Below the pieces are notes generated by a model. That model saw only the letters and a list, made by a program, of their open reading frames with translations. It had not been told where the DNA came from and did not search any database. Below, one piece after another: positions 1-9,301 of a DNA stretch of 64,000 nt (the stretch's first letter is position 1; each line of letters starts with the position of its first letter). The position numbers were made by a program, and so were the translations under genes. The DNA comes from Clostridium sp. AN503 (GTDB lineage: Bacteria > Bacillota > Clostridia > Lachnospirales > Lachnospiraceae): the NCBI RefSeq assembly GCF_040719375.1, contig NZ_JBFDTP010000001.1, positions 1,054,001 through 1,118,000 of the forward strand, given 5' to 3'.

Positions 1-2522
1 GTGTGAGCACCTACAATACCTACAATGCCAGAGACCAGATCACGGATATGAAGAACATCTGTGACGATTGTGAGTGGACCATCAGCGAGTACCATTACAC
101 CTATGACGACCGCGGCTTCATCGTGGGAGAGGACGTGACGGAATCCTTATACGCCTATGCCTGGGATGACAAGCATGACGGGAAGCATGAGAACTGGCAT
201 GACGATAAGTTCCCGCATGGGGATAAGCATATCAACAAGCATGCCAAGGATGGGATCTACAACTTCCAGATCATCGGAACGAAGAGGAACTTTGAGTATG
301 ATGACGATGGCAAGCTGATCCGTGCGACCGAGAAGGAGGACCGCCAGGGGACCTATGTGTATGACTATGAGTACGATGACATGGGGAACCGTACCTTCTT
401 TAAGAAGTCCAGGAACGGCGTGGTGCAGGAGAGCGCAGAGTATACCTATAATGCGGCGAACCAGATGGTCGCGGCAAGGCTGTATGACGGTAAGCACTAT
501 AAGGATGTGGAGTATACTTACGATGCGGATGGAAACCGGGTTATGCAGGAGGAAGTGAAGCCGGACGGGAACCGGAAGGTGGAGCTGACCTATGACTACA
601 GTGTGGAGAACCGTTTGAAAGCTGTATCTGATAAGAACGACCTCTTAGTCGCCATGGCCTACGACGGAGACGGCAACCGGATCTTCCAGCTCAATTATAA
701 CCTGCATACGGATGATGACTGGAAGGGTAACTCTGGGAATGGTAATGGGAACAACAAGGATAACTCCGGGAGCGGGAACAAAGGAAATAACAGTGGGAAC
801 GGGACCGGGAGTAAGAAGGGCATCCTGACAAGCATTGGAAGCTTCTTTGGGATGGATGACGGGATAGAGGAGTCAGAGGAGACCATAGAGGTGTCTACCG
901 CGTCCAACGTTACGGCTAGGAAGTCCAATGGCAATAAGGACAAGGATAAGGGTAATAACGGGAACGACAAGAATAATGGTAAAGGGAATGGAAACGGCAA
1001 CTCTGGCAATAACGGGAATGGTAACAATGGAAACGGCAACTCCGGCAATAACGGAAACGGCAATTCTGGTAACAACGGCAATGGTAATTCTGGTAATCAT
1101 GGAAATGGTAACGGAAACACCAGCACCGGAGGCAATAACGACAATAATGGAAATGCCAATGGAAACACCAATAATACCGGGGGCAGCCAGAACCAGAGTG
1201 GCATCCTGTTCCCAATCGACGGCGAAGTATCCGAGTTAGAAGCAGAGCTGATCGGTATGATCAAGACTACAGGAAAAGAAAAGAATTACGAACTGGTGGA
1301 GTACGTCAATGACGTGAACCGGGAGCATGTGGAAGTCTTGATGGAGCTGAACATCAATGGTATAATGGATACAGCTTACAGCTACGGCAATGAACGCCTG
1401 ACCAATGAGCGGTTCACGGAGTGGACTGGATATTACACCTACGACCCGAGGGGCAGTGTGACGGGAGTTACGGACAGCAAGGGGATGATCTGGCAGTCGT
1501 ACCGTTATAATGCTAATGGTGACTTAACGTTTGGTAAACCGCAGTATAACAACGTGTATAGCTATAATGCGGAGAGTTATAACCCGAACATGGAAAGCCA
1601 GTATCTGCGGGCGAGATATTATAACGTGGCCCATGCAAACTTCCTGACGGAGGATTCGTACCTTGGTAATATCACAGATCCGTTGACGTTAAATCGGTAT
1701 AATTATGTTAAGAGCAGTCCGCTGAATTATGTGGATCCGACTGGTCACGATGCATATGTGGTTAAGGATAATCGTTCGGATAAATATTTTTTGATACCTG
1801 ACCATAAGCTGGAAAATTACTTTATTGCTATGGTTGAAGTGGTGCCTTTTGGTAATATGGTAACAACAGGCTATGAATATTTAATTTATGAGATTGGTGA
1901 AATGGAGAAAGTGGACAGGGGGGATAAGAGTTTTACAGAAAAGATAAAAGACAGCATTTTCGGTATAGTATCTAATTATTCAGATGTTGCAAGTGTGTTA
2001 GATATTACATTGGAACCCTTTGTAAAAGTAATGAGTGTTATAGGAACTGTAGATGGTTTAATCAATTTTGGGGATGTGACATTTCATTCCGATCATATTG
2101 CGAGTCAGATAGTTGTAGAACGATATCGAAAGTATTTGTCTTTTGTAGATACAAAAGATGAATTATTGGAAAGATATTCTGTGCTTCATCAGTTTATTGA
2201 GTTGTGTATGGAAGAAGGTGTTTTAACTTATAACGTAGATTTGTGCGAAAATGTTGATAAGGATTCTATAGAAGTAATAAATTCTACGCGTTTAAACGAA
2301 TTGGTAGATGAATTTAATAATGAATTTGTTAAAAAAGTAGAAAGAGATGTTGGAACTTACAATGATGAAGTATATATAATTATTACACCCGGGGAAGGTG
2401 ATGAAGATAATTTAGTTACAATAATTAATGGAAGTGATATATATATTGAGCAACCAAAGCCAACTACTAATAATAGCAATACTGGAGAACAAGTGGAAAA
2501 TGTGGTTAAAATTTTAAATTAA
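1..2522 (+). CDS. RHS/YD-repeat polymorphic toxin, 5' end outside window, unknown C-terminal tip
   Basis: The frame is open at the left edge, so the gene starts outside the window. In order it shows YD repeats (about 1-235 of the visible 839 residues) with a His/Asp-rich insert near residues 55-80, a Gly/Asn low-complexity linker (about 237-400), the RHS core (about 440-575, ending DPTG), then a variable tip of about 260 residues. RHS proteins build a shell around a C-terminal toxin released by cleavage near DPxG; that is family knowledge. The tip is AT-rich, unlike the GC-richer RHS part, and I do not recognise its family. It has hydrophobic stretches (VEVVPFGNMVTTGYEYLIYE) and an acidic C-terminus. 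A small membrane protein gene follows 16 bp after the stop and is the likely immunity gene. Confidence 0.85.
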   Translation, partial: VSTYNTYNARDQITDMKNICDDCEWTISEYHYTYDDRGFIVGEDVTESLYAYAWDDKHDGKHENWHDDKFPHGDKHINKHAKDGIYNFQIIGTKRNFEYDDDGKLIRATEKEDRQGTYVYDYEYDDMGNRTFFKKSRNGVVQESAEYTYNAANQMVAARLYDGKHYKDVEYTYDADGNRVMQEEVKPDGNRKVELTYDYSVENRLKAVSDKNDLLVAMAYDGDGNRIFQLNYNLHTDDDWKGNSGNGNGNNKDNSGSGNKGNNSGNGTGSKKGILTSIGSFFGMDDGIEESEETIEVSTASNVTARKSNGNKDKDKGNNGNDKNNGKGNGNGNSGNNGNGNNGNGNSGNNGNGNSGNNGNGNSGNHGNGNGNTSTGGNNDNNGNANGNTNNTGGSQNQSGILFPIDGEVSELEAELIGMIKTTGKEKNYELVEYVNDVNREHVEVLMELNINGIMDTAYSYGNERLTNERFTEWTGYYTYDPRGSVTGVTDSKGMIWQSYRYNANGDLTFGKPQYNNVYSYNAESYNPNMESQYLRARYYNVAHANFLTEDSYLGNITDPLTLNRYNYVKSSPLNYVDPTGHDAYVVKDNRSDKYFLIPDHKLENYFIAMVEVVPFGNMVTTGYEYLIYEIGEMEKVDRGDKSFTEKIKDSIFGIVSNYSDVASVLDITLEPFVKVMSVIGTVDGLINFGDVTFHSDHIASQIVVERYRKYLSFVDTKDELLERYSVLHQFIELCMEEGVLTYNVDLCENVDKDSIEVINSTRLNELVDEFNNEFVKKVERDVGTYNDEVYIIITPGEGDEDNLVTIINGSDIYIEQPKPTTNNSNTGEQVENVVKILN
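1338..1366 (+). promoter_or_regulatory. candidate internal promoter in RHS core (copy 1)
   Basis: TTGATG (1338-1343), a 17-bp spacer, and TATAAT (1361-1366) preceded by TGG, an extended -10. It lies inside the RHS core about 370 bp before the variable tip. About 50 bp around it is identical in seven RHS copies, and it forces an ATA isoleucine codon in a gene that mostly uses ATC. Function is inferred. Confidence 0.5.
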
Positions 2523-2538
2523 AGCAGAGGTGCAAAAT

Positions 2539-2712
2539 ATGCAATGCTTTTTAAAAATATTACTTATTATTGTAGAATCTTTAGCATTAGCAGGGGGCAT
2601 GTGGACTATTTTGCAATTTAGAATTCCAGAATTTAAGGAGTTAAATAAATCGCAAAAGATAGTATTATTGGTAGTTGCTACAATTATTACCATTTACCTT
2701 AATATAAAATAG
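2539..2712 (+). CDS. small two-helix membrane protein, candidate immunity protein
   Basis: A 57-residue protein with two hydrophobic segments (about residues 5-22 and 38-54) joined by a short charged loop. I chose the ATG at 2539 because AGAGG at 2526-2530 sits 8 bp before it; an in-frame GTG at 2530 lies inside that site. It follows the RHS toxin by 16 bp, which is where an immunity gene is expected. No family is recognised. A membrane location would fit a toxin acting on or crossing the inner membrane, but that is inference. Confidence 0.55.
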   Translation: MQCFLKILLIIVESLALAGGMWTILQFRIPEFKELNKSQKIVLLVVATIITIYLNIK

Positions 2713-2747
2713 AAATTTAATAAGGTGAAATCTTTTGGTAAATGCTG

Positions 2748-2785
2748 AATTCTCCATCCACCTATTTTAAGGGTAGATGGGGAAT
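2748..2785 (+). terminator. imperfect hairpin after first immunity gene
   Basis: AATTCTCCATCCACC pairs with GGGTAGATGGGGAATT with a few wobbles or mismatches around a short loop. There is no clear T run, so termination is uncertain. It lies between the immunity gene and the next RHS fragment, whose homology to the other copies begins near 2800. Confidence 0.4.
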
Positions 2786-2820
2786 TTGACATTTATATAA
2801 AGAATTACAACCTAACAGAG

Positions 2821-5541
2821 GTGACCGACCGGACCGGGGCCGTGACCACCTATACTTATGATGCCATCAACCGTGTGACGGAGATCCCCCGGCCTAATGG
2901 TGTGAGCACCTATAATACTTACAATGCAAGGGACCAGATCACGGATATGAAGAACCTCTGTGACGACTGTGAATGGACCATCAGCAAGTACCATTACACC
3001 TATGATGACCGCGGCTTCATCGTGGGGGAGGATGTGACGGAATCCTTATACGCCTATGCCTGGGATGACAAGCACGACGGGAAGCATGAGAACTGGCATG
3101 ACGATAAGTTCCCGCATGGGGATAAGCACATCAATAAACATGCAAAGGACGGTATCTACAACTTCCAGATCATCGGAACGAAGCGGAATTTCGAGTATGA
3201 TGACGACGGCAAGCTGATCCGTGCAACGGAGAAGGAGGACCGCCAGGGGACCTATGTGTATGACTATGAGTACGATGACATGGGGAACCGGACCTTCTTT
3301 AAGAAGTCCAGGAACGGCGTGGTGCAGGAGAGCGCAGAGTATACCTATAATGCAGCGAACCAGATGGTCGCGGCAAGGCTCTACGATGGCAAGCATTACA
3401 AAGATGTGGAATATACCTACGATGCGGACGGAAACCGGAAGGTGGAGCTGACCTATGACTACAGCGTGGAGAACCGTTTGAAAGCTGTATCTGATAAGAA
3501 CGACCTCTTAGTCGCCATGGCCTACGACGGAGACGGCAACCGGATCTTCCAGCTCAATTATAACCTGCATACGGATGATGACTGGAAGGGCAACTCTGGG
3601 AATGGTAATGGGAACAACAAGGATAACTCCGGCAGCGGGAACAAAGGCAATACCAGCGGCAACGGGACCGGGAGCAAGGATAAGCAAGGCATCCTGGAGA
3701 GCATAGCCGGGTTCTTTGGCGGGGATGAGGAGCCGGTAACGGAGACATCTGAAGAAGAGATCACTCTGTACAGCAGCAATAAGGACAAGGATAAGGGCAA
3801 TAACGGAAACGATAAGAATAACGGAAAGGGGAACGGAAACGGGAACTCCGGGAATAATGGTAATTCCGGCAGCAATGGTAATGGCAACAACGGTAATGGA
3901 AACTCCGGACCGAATGAAAATACCAGTACCGGCGGAGTCAACGACAACAACGGAAATGCCAACGGAAACACCAACAACACCGGAGGAAGCCAGAATCAGA
4001 GCGGCATCCTGTTCCCGATCGACGGCGAAGTGTCCGAGCTGGAAGCAGAGCTGATCGGCATGATCAAGACTACTGGCAAGGAAAAGAACTATGAGCTGGT
4101 GGAGTACGTCAATGACGTAAACCGGGAGCATGTGGAAGTCTTGATGGAGCTGAACATCAATGGTATAATGGATACAGCTTACAGCTATGGAAATGAGCGT
4201 CTGACTAATGAGAGGTTCACGGAGTGGACTGGCTATTATACCTACGACCCGAGAGACAGCGTGACGGGAGTTACGGACAGCAAGGGGATGATCTGGCAGT
4301 CGTACCGTTATAATGCCAATGGCGACTTCACGTTTGGCAAACCGCAGTATAATAACGTGTACAGCTACAATGCGGAGAGTTATAATCCGAATATGGAGAG
4401 TCAGTATCTGCGAGCACGGTATTATAACGTGACGAACGGAAACTTCCTGACGGAGGATTCGTACCTTGGCAATATCATAGATCCGCTGACACTTAACCGG
4501 TATAACTATGTCAAGAGCAGTCCGCTTAATTATATTGATCCGAGTGGCATGGAACCGGAATATAATTATGTTACTGGACAATGGGAAGATAGCCATTATG
4601 AGGATATTCCAGGTAATGATATTGAGCGCATGGGGCCGATATATCAGGACTGGGCGTTACAATATAAAAATGCCAAAACAGATGAGCAAAGAGCAGAACT
4701 TCGGGCAATAAAAGACTCTTATTTATCAGCTCAAGAGGGTACACTGGTACATGACCTCTGGACTTTTATTAAGGAAAATCCAGCATATGCTGCGGGAGCT
4801 TTAACGGCAGGAACGGCTACAGCTATTATAATTGTGGCAACTGGCGGTACAGCTGCATTGGCAGCAGCACCATTTGCATCAACAGCAACAATTATTGCGG
4901 GTGGAGCAACTGGCGGTGTTCTGGTTGGGGGAGTTGTAACCGAGTATAATAAGCAGGAAATAAAGAAAACCTTACAGGAACAATACGGTTACAATATTGA
5001 TGAGATAACCATATATAATATGGATCAATTGCCAGAAGATGTATGGAATTTATGCGAAGATTATTTTGAAAATCAGAGCAAGCAGTCGCTGTATATGGAT
5101 TTAACAACTCGTGCATATCAAACAGCAATGTTGTTATATCTGGCAGAAGGAGTTTACCAGGCGGGAATAACGCTTGCGCAGTATTTTGCAGATAAAGTAG
5201 CATCTAATGTTAATAATATTATTGTATTTAATGGAAAAACTGTTACAATGGATAATAGTACATTTGATCCTGATTTTATCGATGCCCAAGGCAGAACCAA
5301 CGTTCAAAGAATGGAACAGGGATTAGCACCAATAGGGATTGATGGGAAATCTGTAAATATTCATCATATTGATCAAACGGATAAAGGCCCTGTTATGGAA
5401 ATTACAGCTACAAATCATCAAACAAATTATAAAAATTTGCATACAAATACAGGACAGACGGCATCACAAATTGATAGAAATGAGTTTAATCGTTGGAGAA
5501 GTGAATATTGGAAATGGAGAAGTAAAAATTTGAATTATTAA
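2821..5541 (+). CDS. truncated RHS protein with LHH/HNH-type nuclease tip
   Basis: Homology to the other RHS copies begins abruptly near 2800, so the 5' part is missing and the first possible start is GTG 2821. YD repeats, His-rich insert, Gly/Asn linker and RHS core end at DPSG (about residue 572). A 12-residue segment present in the sister copies is deleted between two DGNR repeats near 3437. The tip carries a long hydrophobic pre-toxin region (about 657-705). It ends in TNVQRMEQGLAPIG, then NIHHIDQ (about 843), a downstream H, and IDRNEFNRWRSEYWKWR. This is the pattern of the LHH nuclease family (HNH/Endo VII superfamily), where the HH pair binds metal and the domain cuts DNA. The downstream SUKH gene is a possible immunity partner, though 750 bp away. 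Confidence 0.85.
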   Translation: MTDRTGAVTTYTYDAINRVTEIPRPNGVSTYNTYNARDQITDMKNLCDDCEWTISKYHYTYDDRGFIVGEDVTESLYAYAWDDKHDGKHENWHDDKFPHGDKHINKHAKDGIYNFQIIGTKRNFEYDDDGKLIRATEKEDRQGTYVYDYEYDDMGNRTFFKKSRNGVVQESAEYTYNAANQMVAARLYDGKHYKDVEYTYDADGNRKVELTYDYSVENRLKAVSDKNDLLVAMAYDGDGNRIFQLNYNLHTDDDWKGNSGNGNGNNKDNSGSGNKGNTSGNGTGSKDKQGILESIAGFFGGDEEPVTETSEEEITLYSSNKDKDKGNNGNDKNNGKGNGNGNSGNNGNSGSNGNGNNGNGNSGPNENTSTGGVNDNNGNANGNTNNTGGSQNQSGILFPIDGEVSELEAELIGMIKTTGKEKNYELVEYVNDVNREHVEVLMELNINGIMDTAYSYGNERLTNERFTEWTGYYTYDPRDSVTGVTDSKGMIWQSYRYNANGDFTFGKPQYNNVYSYNAESYNPNMESQYLRARYYNVTNGNFLTEDSYLGNIIDPLTLNRYNYVKSSPLNYIDPSGMEPEYNYVTGQWEDSHYEDIPGNDIERMGPIYQDWALQYKNAKTDEQRAELRAIKDSYLSAQEGTLVHDLWTFIKENPAYAAGALTAGTATAIIIVATGGTAALAAAPFASTATIIAGGATGGVLVGGVVTEYNKQEIKKTLQEQYGYNIDEITIYNMDQLPEDVWNLCEDYFENQSKQSLYMDLTTRAYQTAMLLYLAEGVYQAGITLAQYFADKVASNVNNIIVFNGKTVTMDNSTFDPDFIDAQGRTNVQRMEQGLAPIGIDGKSVNIHHIDQTDKGPVMEITATNHQTNYKNLHTNTGQTASQIDRNEFNRWRSEYWKWRSKNLNY
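4141..4169 (+). promoter_or_regulatory. candidate internal promoter in RHS core (copy 2)
   Basis: TTGATG 4141-4146, 17-bp spacer, TGG then TATAAT 4164-4169. Identical to copy 1 while flanking codons differ synonymously. Confidence 0.5.
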
Positions 5542-6288
5542 AAGAATCTTCCAGTACAATTTATGTATAGGAAATCGTAAGAAAGGAGGTTGAGTAAAAA
5601 TATACGTCAAAGTAAAGAAATTACGAGTGGGAACACCTAAGGGATATGTTTACGAGGTTAAATATCATTGCCTGGAAAAATATAGAGTTTAGGAAAATAC
5701 ATGAGCAATACCGAACCCGTGGAGAAAATTCATAAAAAGAAGATGCATAAGGTTGGTAGTAGTGATAATCTCTAAGATTTTAAAAGTATTTTATGCAATC
5801 TTTATTAAAGTATGGATTAAGATGCGAGGAAACTGATAGTGATATCAATAAGTCTTAGATGCTGGCTATATTATTGTTGGGAGTTATACAGGCAAAGCCC
5901 TGTTGCGGTTGGGTCAAGCTTTTGATAAGAGGTGCTGAAAGCTTAATCCAACCCTGACAGGAAAGCTAGGGGATATAAGGAATGATTTGAAAAACATCTA
6001 CAACAAAAGGTGAGCTAATAGTTAAAAGAGGTGATTAATGTTGAGGTATAAAAGTAACACAGGTTATTTTGGTAGTCACGAGAGGATTGCTACTGTGGGT
6101 AATAGAATATACAGAAGCCCATGTAAAACAAAGAATCGAGATATTTATTTATATACCTCAAATATCTATTTTTATACCAGATACCGAGAAATGCCCATTC
6201 ATGTAGCTTATTCATCTGAGCGATGAAACTGGAAAATCCTTGATTTCAAAGGAAAAACACTTGGCGAAAATTGGAGGTTATTTTTATA
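5542..6288 (+). other. gene-poor stretch with decayed reading frames
   Basis: AGGAGG at 5585-5590 is followed by a 30-codon open frame (5600-5691, IYVKVKKLRVGTPKGYVYEV) with no normal start codon and an early TAG; it may be the relic of an immunity gene. An inverted repeat (GGTTGG…AAGCTT/AAGCTT…CCAACC) spans about 5916-5964. A 62-codon frame at 6038-6226 has a plausible AAGAGGTG site but no recognised similarity. Overall it looks like debris between the LHH toxin and the SUKH gene. Confidence 0.4.
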
Positions 6289-6768
6289 ATGAGTTATAAG
6301 AATTTTAAAGAGGCAATGTCATTGGCACCTAAATGCAACTTTTATACTACGGTAGGGGGAAAAACGGAAGACCAGATTTTAAGATCAGAGAAGTTGTTAG
6401 GGGTGAAATTTTCAAGGCAATGTAAAGAATTTTATAAAGAGTGTGGTTATATGTCCTTTTTTGGTAGTGAAATATACGGGATAGATCCAGATGATAATTC
6501 TGGGATTCTTGAAGGGAATTCTGTTGCCTATGCACTAAACGATAGAAAGGAGTGTGATTTATGCAGAGAATGGATACCTATTTATAATATTGGTGATGGA
6601 GATATGGTTTTTTTGGATTATGCTAATAAAAATTCAGAAGGTGAACCGCGAGTAATAGAATGTTTTTACAATGGTAGTCAATATGAATTTGTAAAGATTT
6701 TAGCAGAAGATTTTGGTAGTTTCGTTTTGCAATTAGTACAAACGCAATTATCATCACAACAAAATTAA
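6289..6768 (+). CDS. SUKH (SMI1/KNR4) family immunity protein
   Basis: A 159-residue protein starting at ATG 6289, with TTGGAGG 12 bp upstream; the in-frame TTG at 6271 overlaps that site and is rejected. It shows the SMI1/KNR4 layout: an N-terminal helix, SEKLLGVKFSRQCKEFYKECG (about 31-51), then GSEIYGIDPDD, a loop, and a GDGDMVFLDYAN segment near 105-117 followed by beta strands. SUKH proteins are broad immunity proteins in contact-dependent and RHS toxin loci and often neutralise nucleases. The nearest upstream toxin is the LHH nuclease, which fits, although decayed DNA separates them. Confidence 0.85.
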   Translation: MSYKNFKEAMSLAPKCNFYTTVGGKTEDQILRSEKLLGVKFSRQCKEFYKECGYMSFFGSEIYGIDPDDNSGILEGNSVAYALNDRKECDLCREWIPIYNIGDGDMVFLDYANKNSEGEPRVIECFYNGSQYEFVKILAEDFGSFVLQLVQTQLSSQQN

Positions 6769-6880
6769 AATATGAATGTGCCATTACACTAGATAGTAAT
6801 CCTCGTTCTATTGATATTATATTTGATGACACAATGCGGTTTGATTTTTTGCCCTAGTAGGAAGCGAAGACTCATAGAGG

Positions 6881-7009
6881 TCAGAAATAGGTTTTGCAAA
6901 AATAGTTCAAAACGGCAAGTGGTTTTATTGGACGACTTGGAAAGCGTTTGATTTAGAAAATGAAGAACATTTAAATTATAATGATTTTATTTTAATTCAA
7001 GCTCAATAG
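6881..7009 (+). pseudogene. 3' relic of an immunity gene related to the one at 19106
   Basis: The frame reads GFAKIVQNGKWFYWTTWKAF and then ENEEHLNYNDFILIQAQ before TAG. This matches the C-terminal third of the immunity protein at 19106-19516 (YAKFVKNEDYIYWTKWKEF, then KEHLKKDITFIEAK). An in-frame stop lies just upstream, so only the tail remains. Confidence 0.6.
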
Positions 7010-7239
7010 GTTAAATGAAGAATTGTTAAGTAGTTAGATATTGGAACCAGAATTATTATAATAATTCAAGATAAAGTATATGTGTTTTAGAATATTCATT
7101 CATGTAAGTGGATTTTTGCCTGAAAATATTTTTTTTGATGAAAACACGATATGAATATTGGTAAAACGCATTAAGATATCGATGGAAAATATTATTATTT
7201 AAAAGTGGTAGCATTTAAAAGTGTTAATTAAATGCGTGT

Positions 7240-7407
7240 TGTGTTGCTCTGGTAGATGAATTTTCTACTGGAGCAACAGCTTTGTTGTAAAACAAATGGA
7301 TTGCGTTAGGCGTTTACGCAATTACAATTGCAGGTACTGTTGCTGCCTTATATGAATTAATAGTATATTTATTTGAATTAGGCGTTCAAGTTATACCACT
7401 ATTATAA
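7240..7407 (+). pseudogene. decayed small hydrophobic protein
   Basis: One frame encodes ALVDEFSTGATALL, a TAA at 7288-7290, then NKWIALGVYAITIAGTVAAL and more hydrophobic residues before a final TAA at 7405. The composition resembles pre-toxin membrane segments elsewhere in the array. It is followed at once by a hairpin. No intact gene is possible. Confidence 0.35.
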
Positions 7408-7415
7408 ATTAAATT

Positions 7416-7448
7416 TCTATGCTCACCTCATAATGAAGTGAGCATAGA
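7416..7448. terminator. perfect 11-bp hairpin without T run
   Basis: TCTATGCTCAC (7416-7426) pairs perfectly with GTGAGCATAGA (7438-7448). No T run follows on the plus strand, so it may be a module-border structure rather than a standard terminator. Confidence 0.45.
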
Positions 7449-7469
7449 TTGAATGGAGGGGGACTAAAA

Positions 7470-7664
7470 TTGAATATGCAATCAAAAAATAAAATCATTA
7501 AAAAAATAATAATGTCTGTTTTGCTTTAGCAAGGTTTTAAAATCGATCCAATTTCTACAGAGGAAATTACATGGAATTATTTCCGAAAAGTGCAAGGAGA
7601 TATAATACAAATCATTTCAATTTACGATAATGGCTTTTACCTTAATCCGAATTATTCATGGTAA
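7470..7664 (+). pseudogene. immunity-like gene with in-frame TAG
   Basis: GGAGGGGG at 7455-7462 precedes TTG 7470 and ATG 7476. The frame is coding-like for 64 codons but is interrupted by TAG at 7527-7529. The part after the stop reads QGFKIDPISTEEITWNYFRK and then a GDIIQIISIYDNGFYLN segment, loosely resembling DUF4304-type small proteins found in toxin loci. IS1380 DNA begins just downstream. The family call is tentative. Confidence 0.45.
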
Positions 7665-7689
7665 TATAAATCTGCCTGAAAATTCATTT

Positions 7690-9216
7690 CCTGTATTTTG
7701 AACCAACGATAATGAGATTTAGCATGTGGAACGCCCGAAAAAAGGGTAGACTTCCCCTGTGAGTCTAAAATCCGCATCTTTCGTTTTCAAAGTTCATGGT
7801 TACTGTTATTCAAGTTTCGGCCGTAGACTGCTTATATTATCCAGCGTTTCATAGAATTCGTTTTTATAAGGACAACTACTGCAAAGCTTGAATGTTATAT
7901 ATCTTGCTGAACGTACAGCCCTTGCTGCTACTTTCAGCAATTTCAAACGTATGGTATCTACCAGCTGCTTACGCATTTTTGCAGGCAGTACCAGGCGCTT
8001 AAATCAATTAAATAGGTTGTATGCGAGTGCATGGATCTGAAGGCGGTTTGCATTTACGGTTCTGGACGAACTGCTGACAGCAGTGAAATCAAATCCATTC
8101 TTGCTTTCCTTGATATAATTCTCCATTATGCCTCGTTTACAGTAAAACTTGATAACCAGTTCGGGTGATGAATCCATATTTGTTACAACAAATGTGTACA
8201 TGTGTATGAACTGACCTGCAGGCTTTTCTATTTTGCATACAACCCGGCGTGGATAGCTCCATGAACCAGCCTGATACATGAATTCTCCATACTGAACAGC
8301 ATATGAGGCGAGGTCATCCTTCGTTGCTTCGGTAAGGCGTTCATCGATCTCACCAGCCATCTTGCGCAATGGTTCGCTTTGTTTTAAGCGGATCGCATAA
8401 GATACGCCATTCGTTTCACACTGCTCATAGAAACCCGGTTTTGTGAAGCCGCTGTCTCCACGAAGAAGTAACGGAATATCCGGATAATCGTTTTGAAATT
8501 CATCCAAAAGAGGCTGAATAAAATCTTCAACTCCGGTAGAGGAATAACCGGTTCCGTCACGCAGTTGGATTTTTAGCAGATCACCTGTGATACCATCGTA
8601 GCAGACCAGTGGATGATACCCATGGCTCTGGTAGTGAAAGTTAAACCCTTCCCCTTCTTGATTTCTATACGTATCAAGAAGAGTGGAATCAACATCAAGA
8701 AGTATCATTTCCGGCATTTTAATGGAATAAACCACCTTCCGGAATCTGCGCATGAGATGATAAAACTGTTCCAATGTTGTTTCATCCATCCGATTGATGA
8801 ACCGGGACAGAGTAGGCTGTGAAGCCAGAGCCTTTTTAGCAAGGATTGCGGTAAGCACAGGATCGTTTGTCAGTTCATCCGCACAGTCATCCTCGAAGTA
8901 TGCCCCGAGGATCTGGTAGATCAACTGCCATAAATTTTCATCATCTTTATGATAACGAAAGCTGGCAGTGTCGTTGGTTTTAAACATAGATTGTAAAATC
9001 TTAACAAAGCCAAGTTTGCAAGCGAATTCTTTCATCAGTAGAAGACCTGCATCGGAGGATAAATCACCACCGTCAAAATTTATTTTAATTTGTCTATTGC
9101 ATTCCAGCGCTTTTGTGTGTAAGATATCCATATGAGAATCACTCTTTCGTTTTTATTTGGATTCGACACCTAAATTTTAACAAAAGTTTGGTTCTTTTTC
9201 TATATCATCTAACAGG
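7690..9216 (-). mobile_element. IS1380-family insertion sequence (boundaries approximate)
   Basis: One transposase gene on the minus strand occupies most of the element. Possible ends are CCTGTA at 7690 and its poor inverted match AACAGG at 9211-9216. I could not find a convincing terminal repeat or target duplication, so the limits are approximate. The element separates decayed immunity genes on the left from an unassigned toxin-like gene on the right. Confidence 0.6.
7806..9131 (-). pseudogene. IS1380-family transposase with one in-frame TGA
   Basis: The full frame runs from ATG at 9131 to TAA at 7806-7808 (441 codons, the usual family length) but is cut by a single TGA at 8004-8006 after LAYNLFN. 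Reading through it continues FKRLVLPAKMRKQLVDTIR and ends SSLRPKLE, clearly the missing C-terminus; the stop likely replaces a TGG tryptophan codon. Features of the DDE transposase include FDGGDLSSDAGLLLMKEF near the N-terminus, LLDVDSTLLDT, LLRGDSGF and the C-terminal YCKRGIMENYIKE. The element is probably immobile unless supplied in trans. Confidence 0.85.
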
Positions 9217-9301
9217 TGAAATGCAATATTTAGTTAAAAGCTTGTAACTATGCGGCTTTAACCGCTGTGAAATGAATTATCGTGAATAATTCAGGCTTAA
9301 T

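Noticed and set aside
940..1190. CRISPR-like short repeats in the Gly/Asn linker
   Set aside because: Units are 6-15 bp, adjacent and in coding frame with no unique spacers; it is coding low complexity.
147..1215. Long minus-strand and alternate-frame open frames opposite RHS genes
   Set aside because: They repeat in every RHS copy as mirror frames of YD repeats and the Gly/Asn linker, have biased Leu/Pro/Val or Cys/Arg composition, and lack binding sites.
64..1740. tRNA or other RNA genes in the toxin array
   Set aside because: No cloverleaf or known RNA pattern was seen apart from the border elements, the intron relic and the IS110 region.
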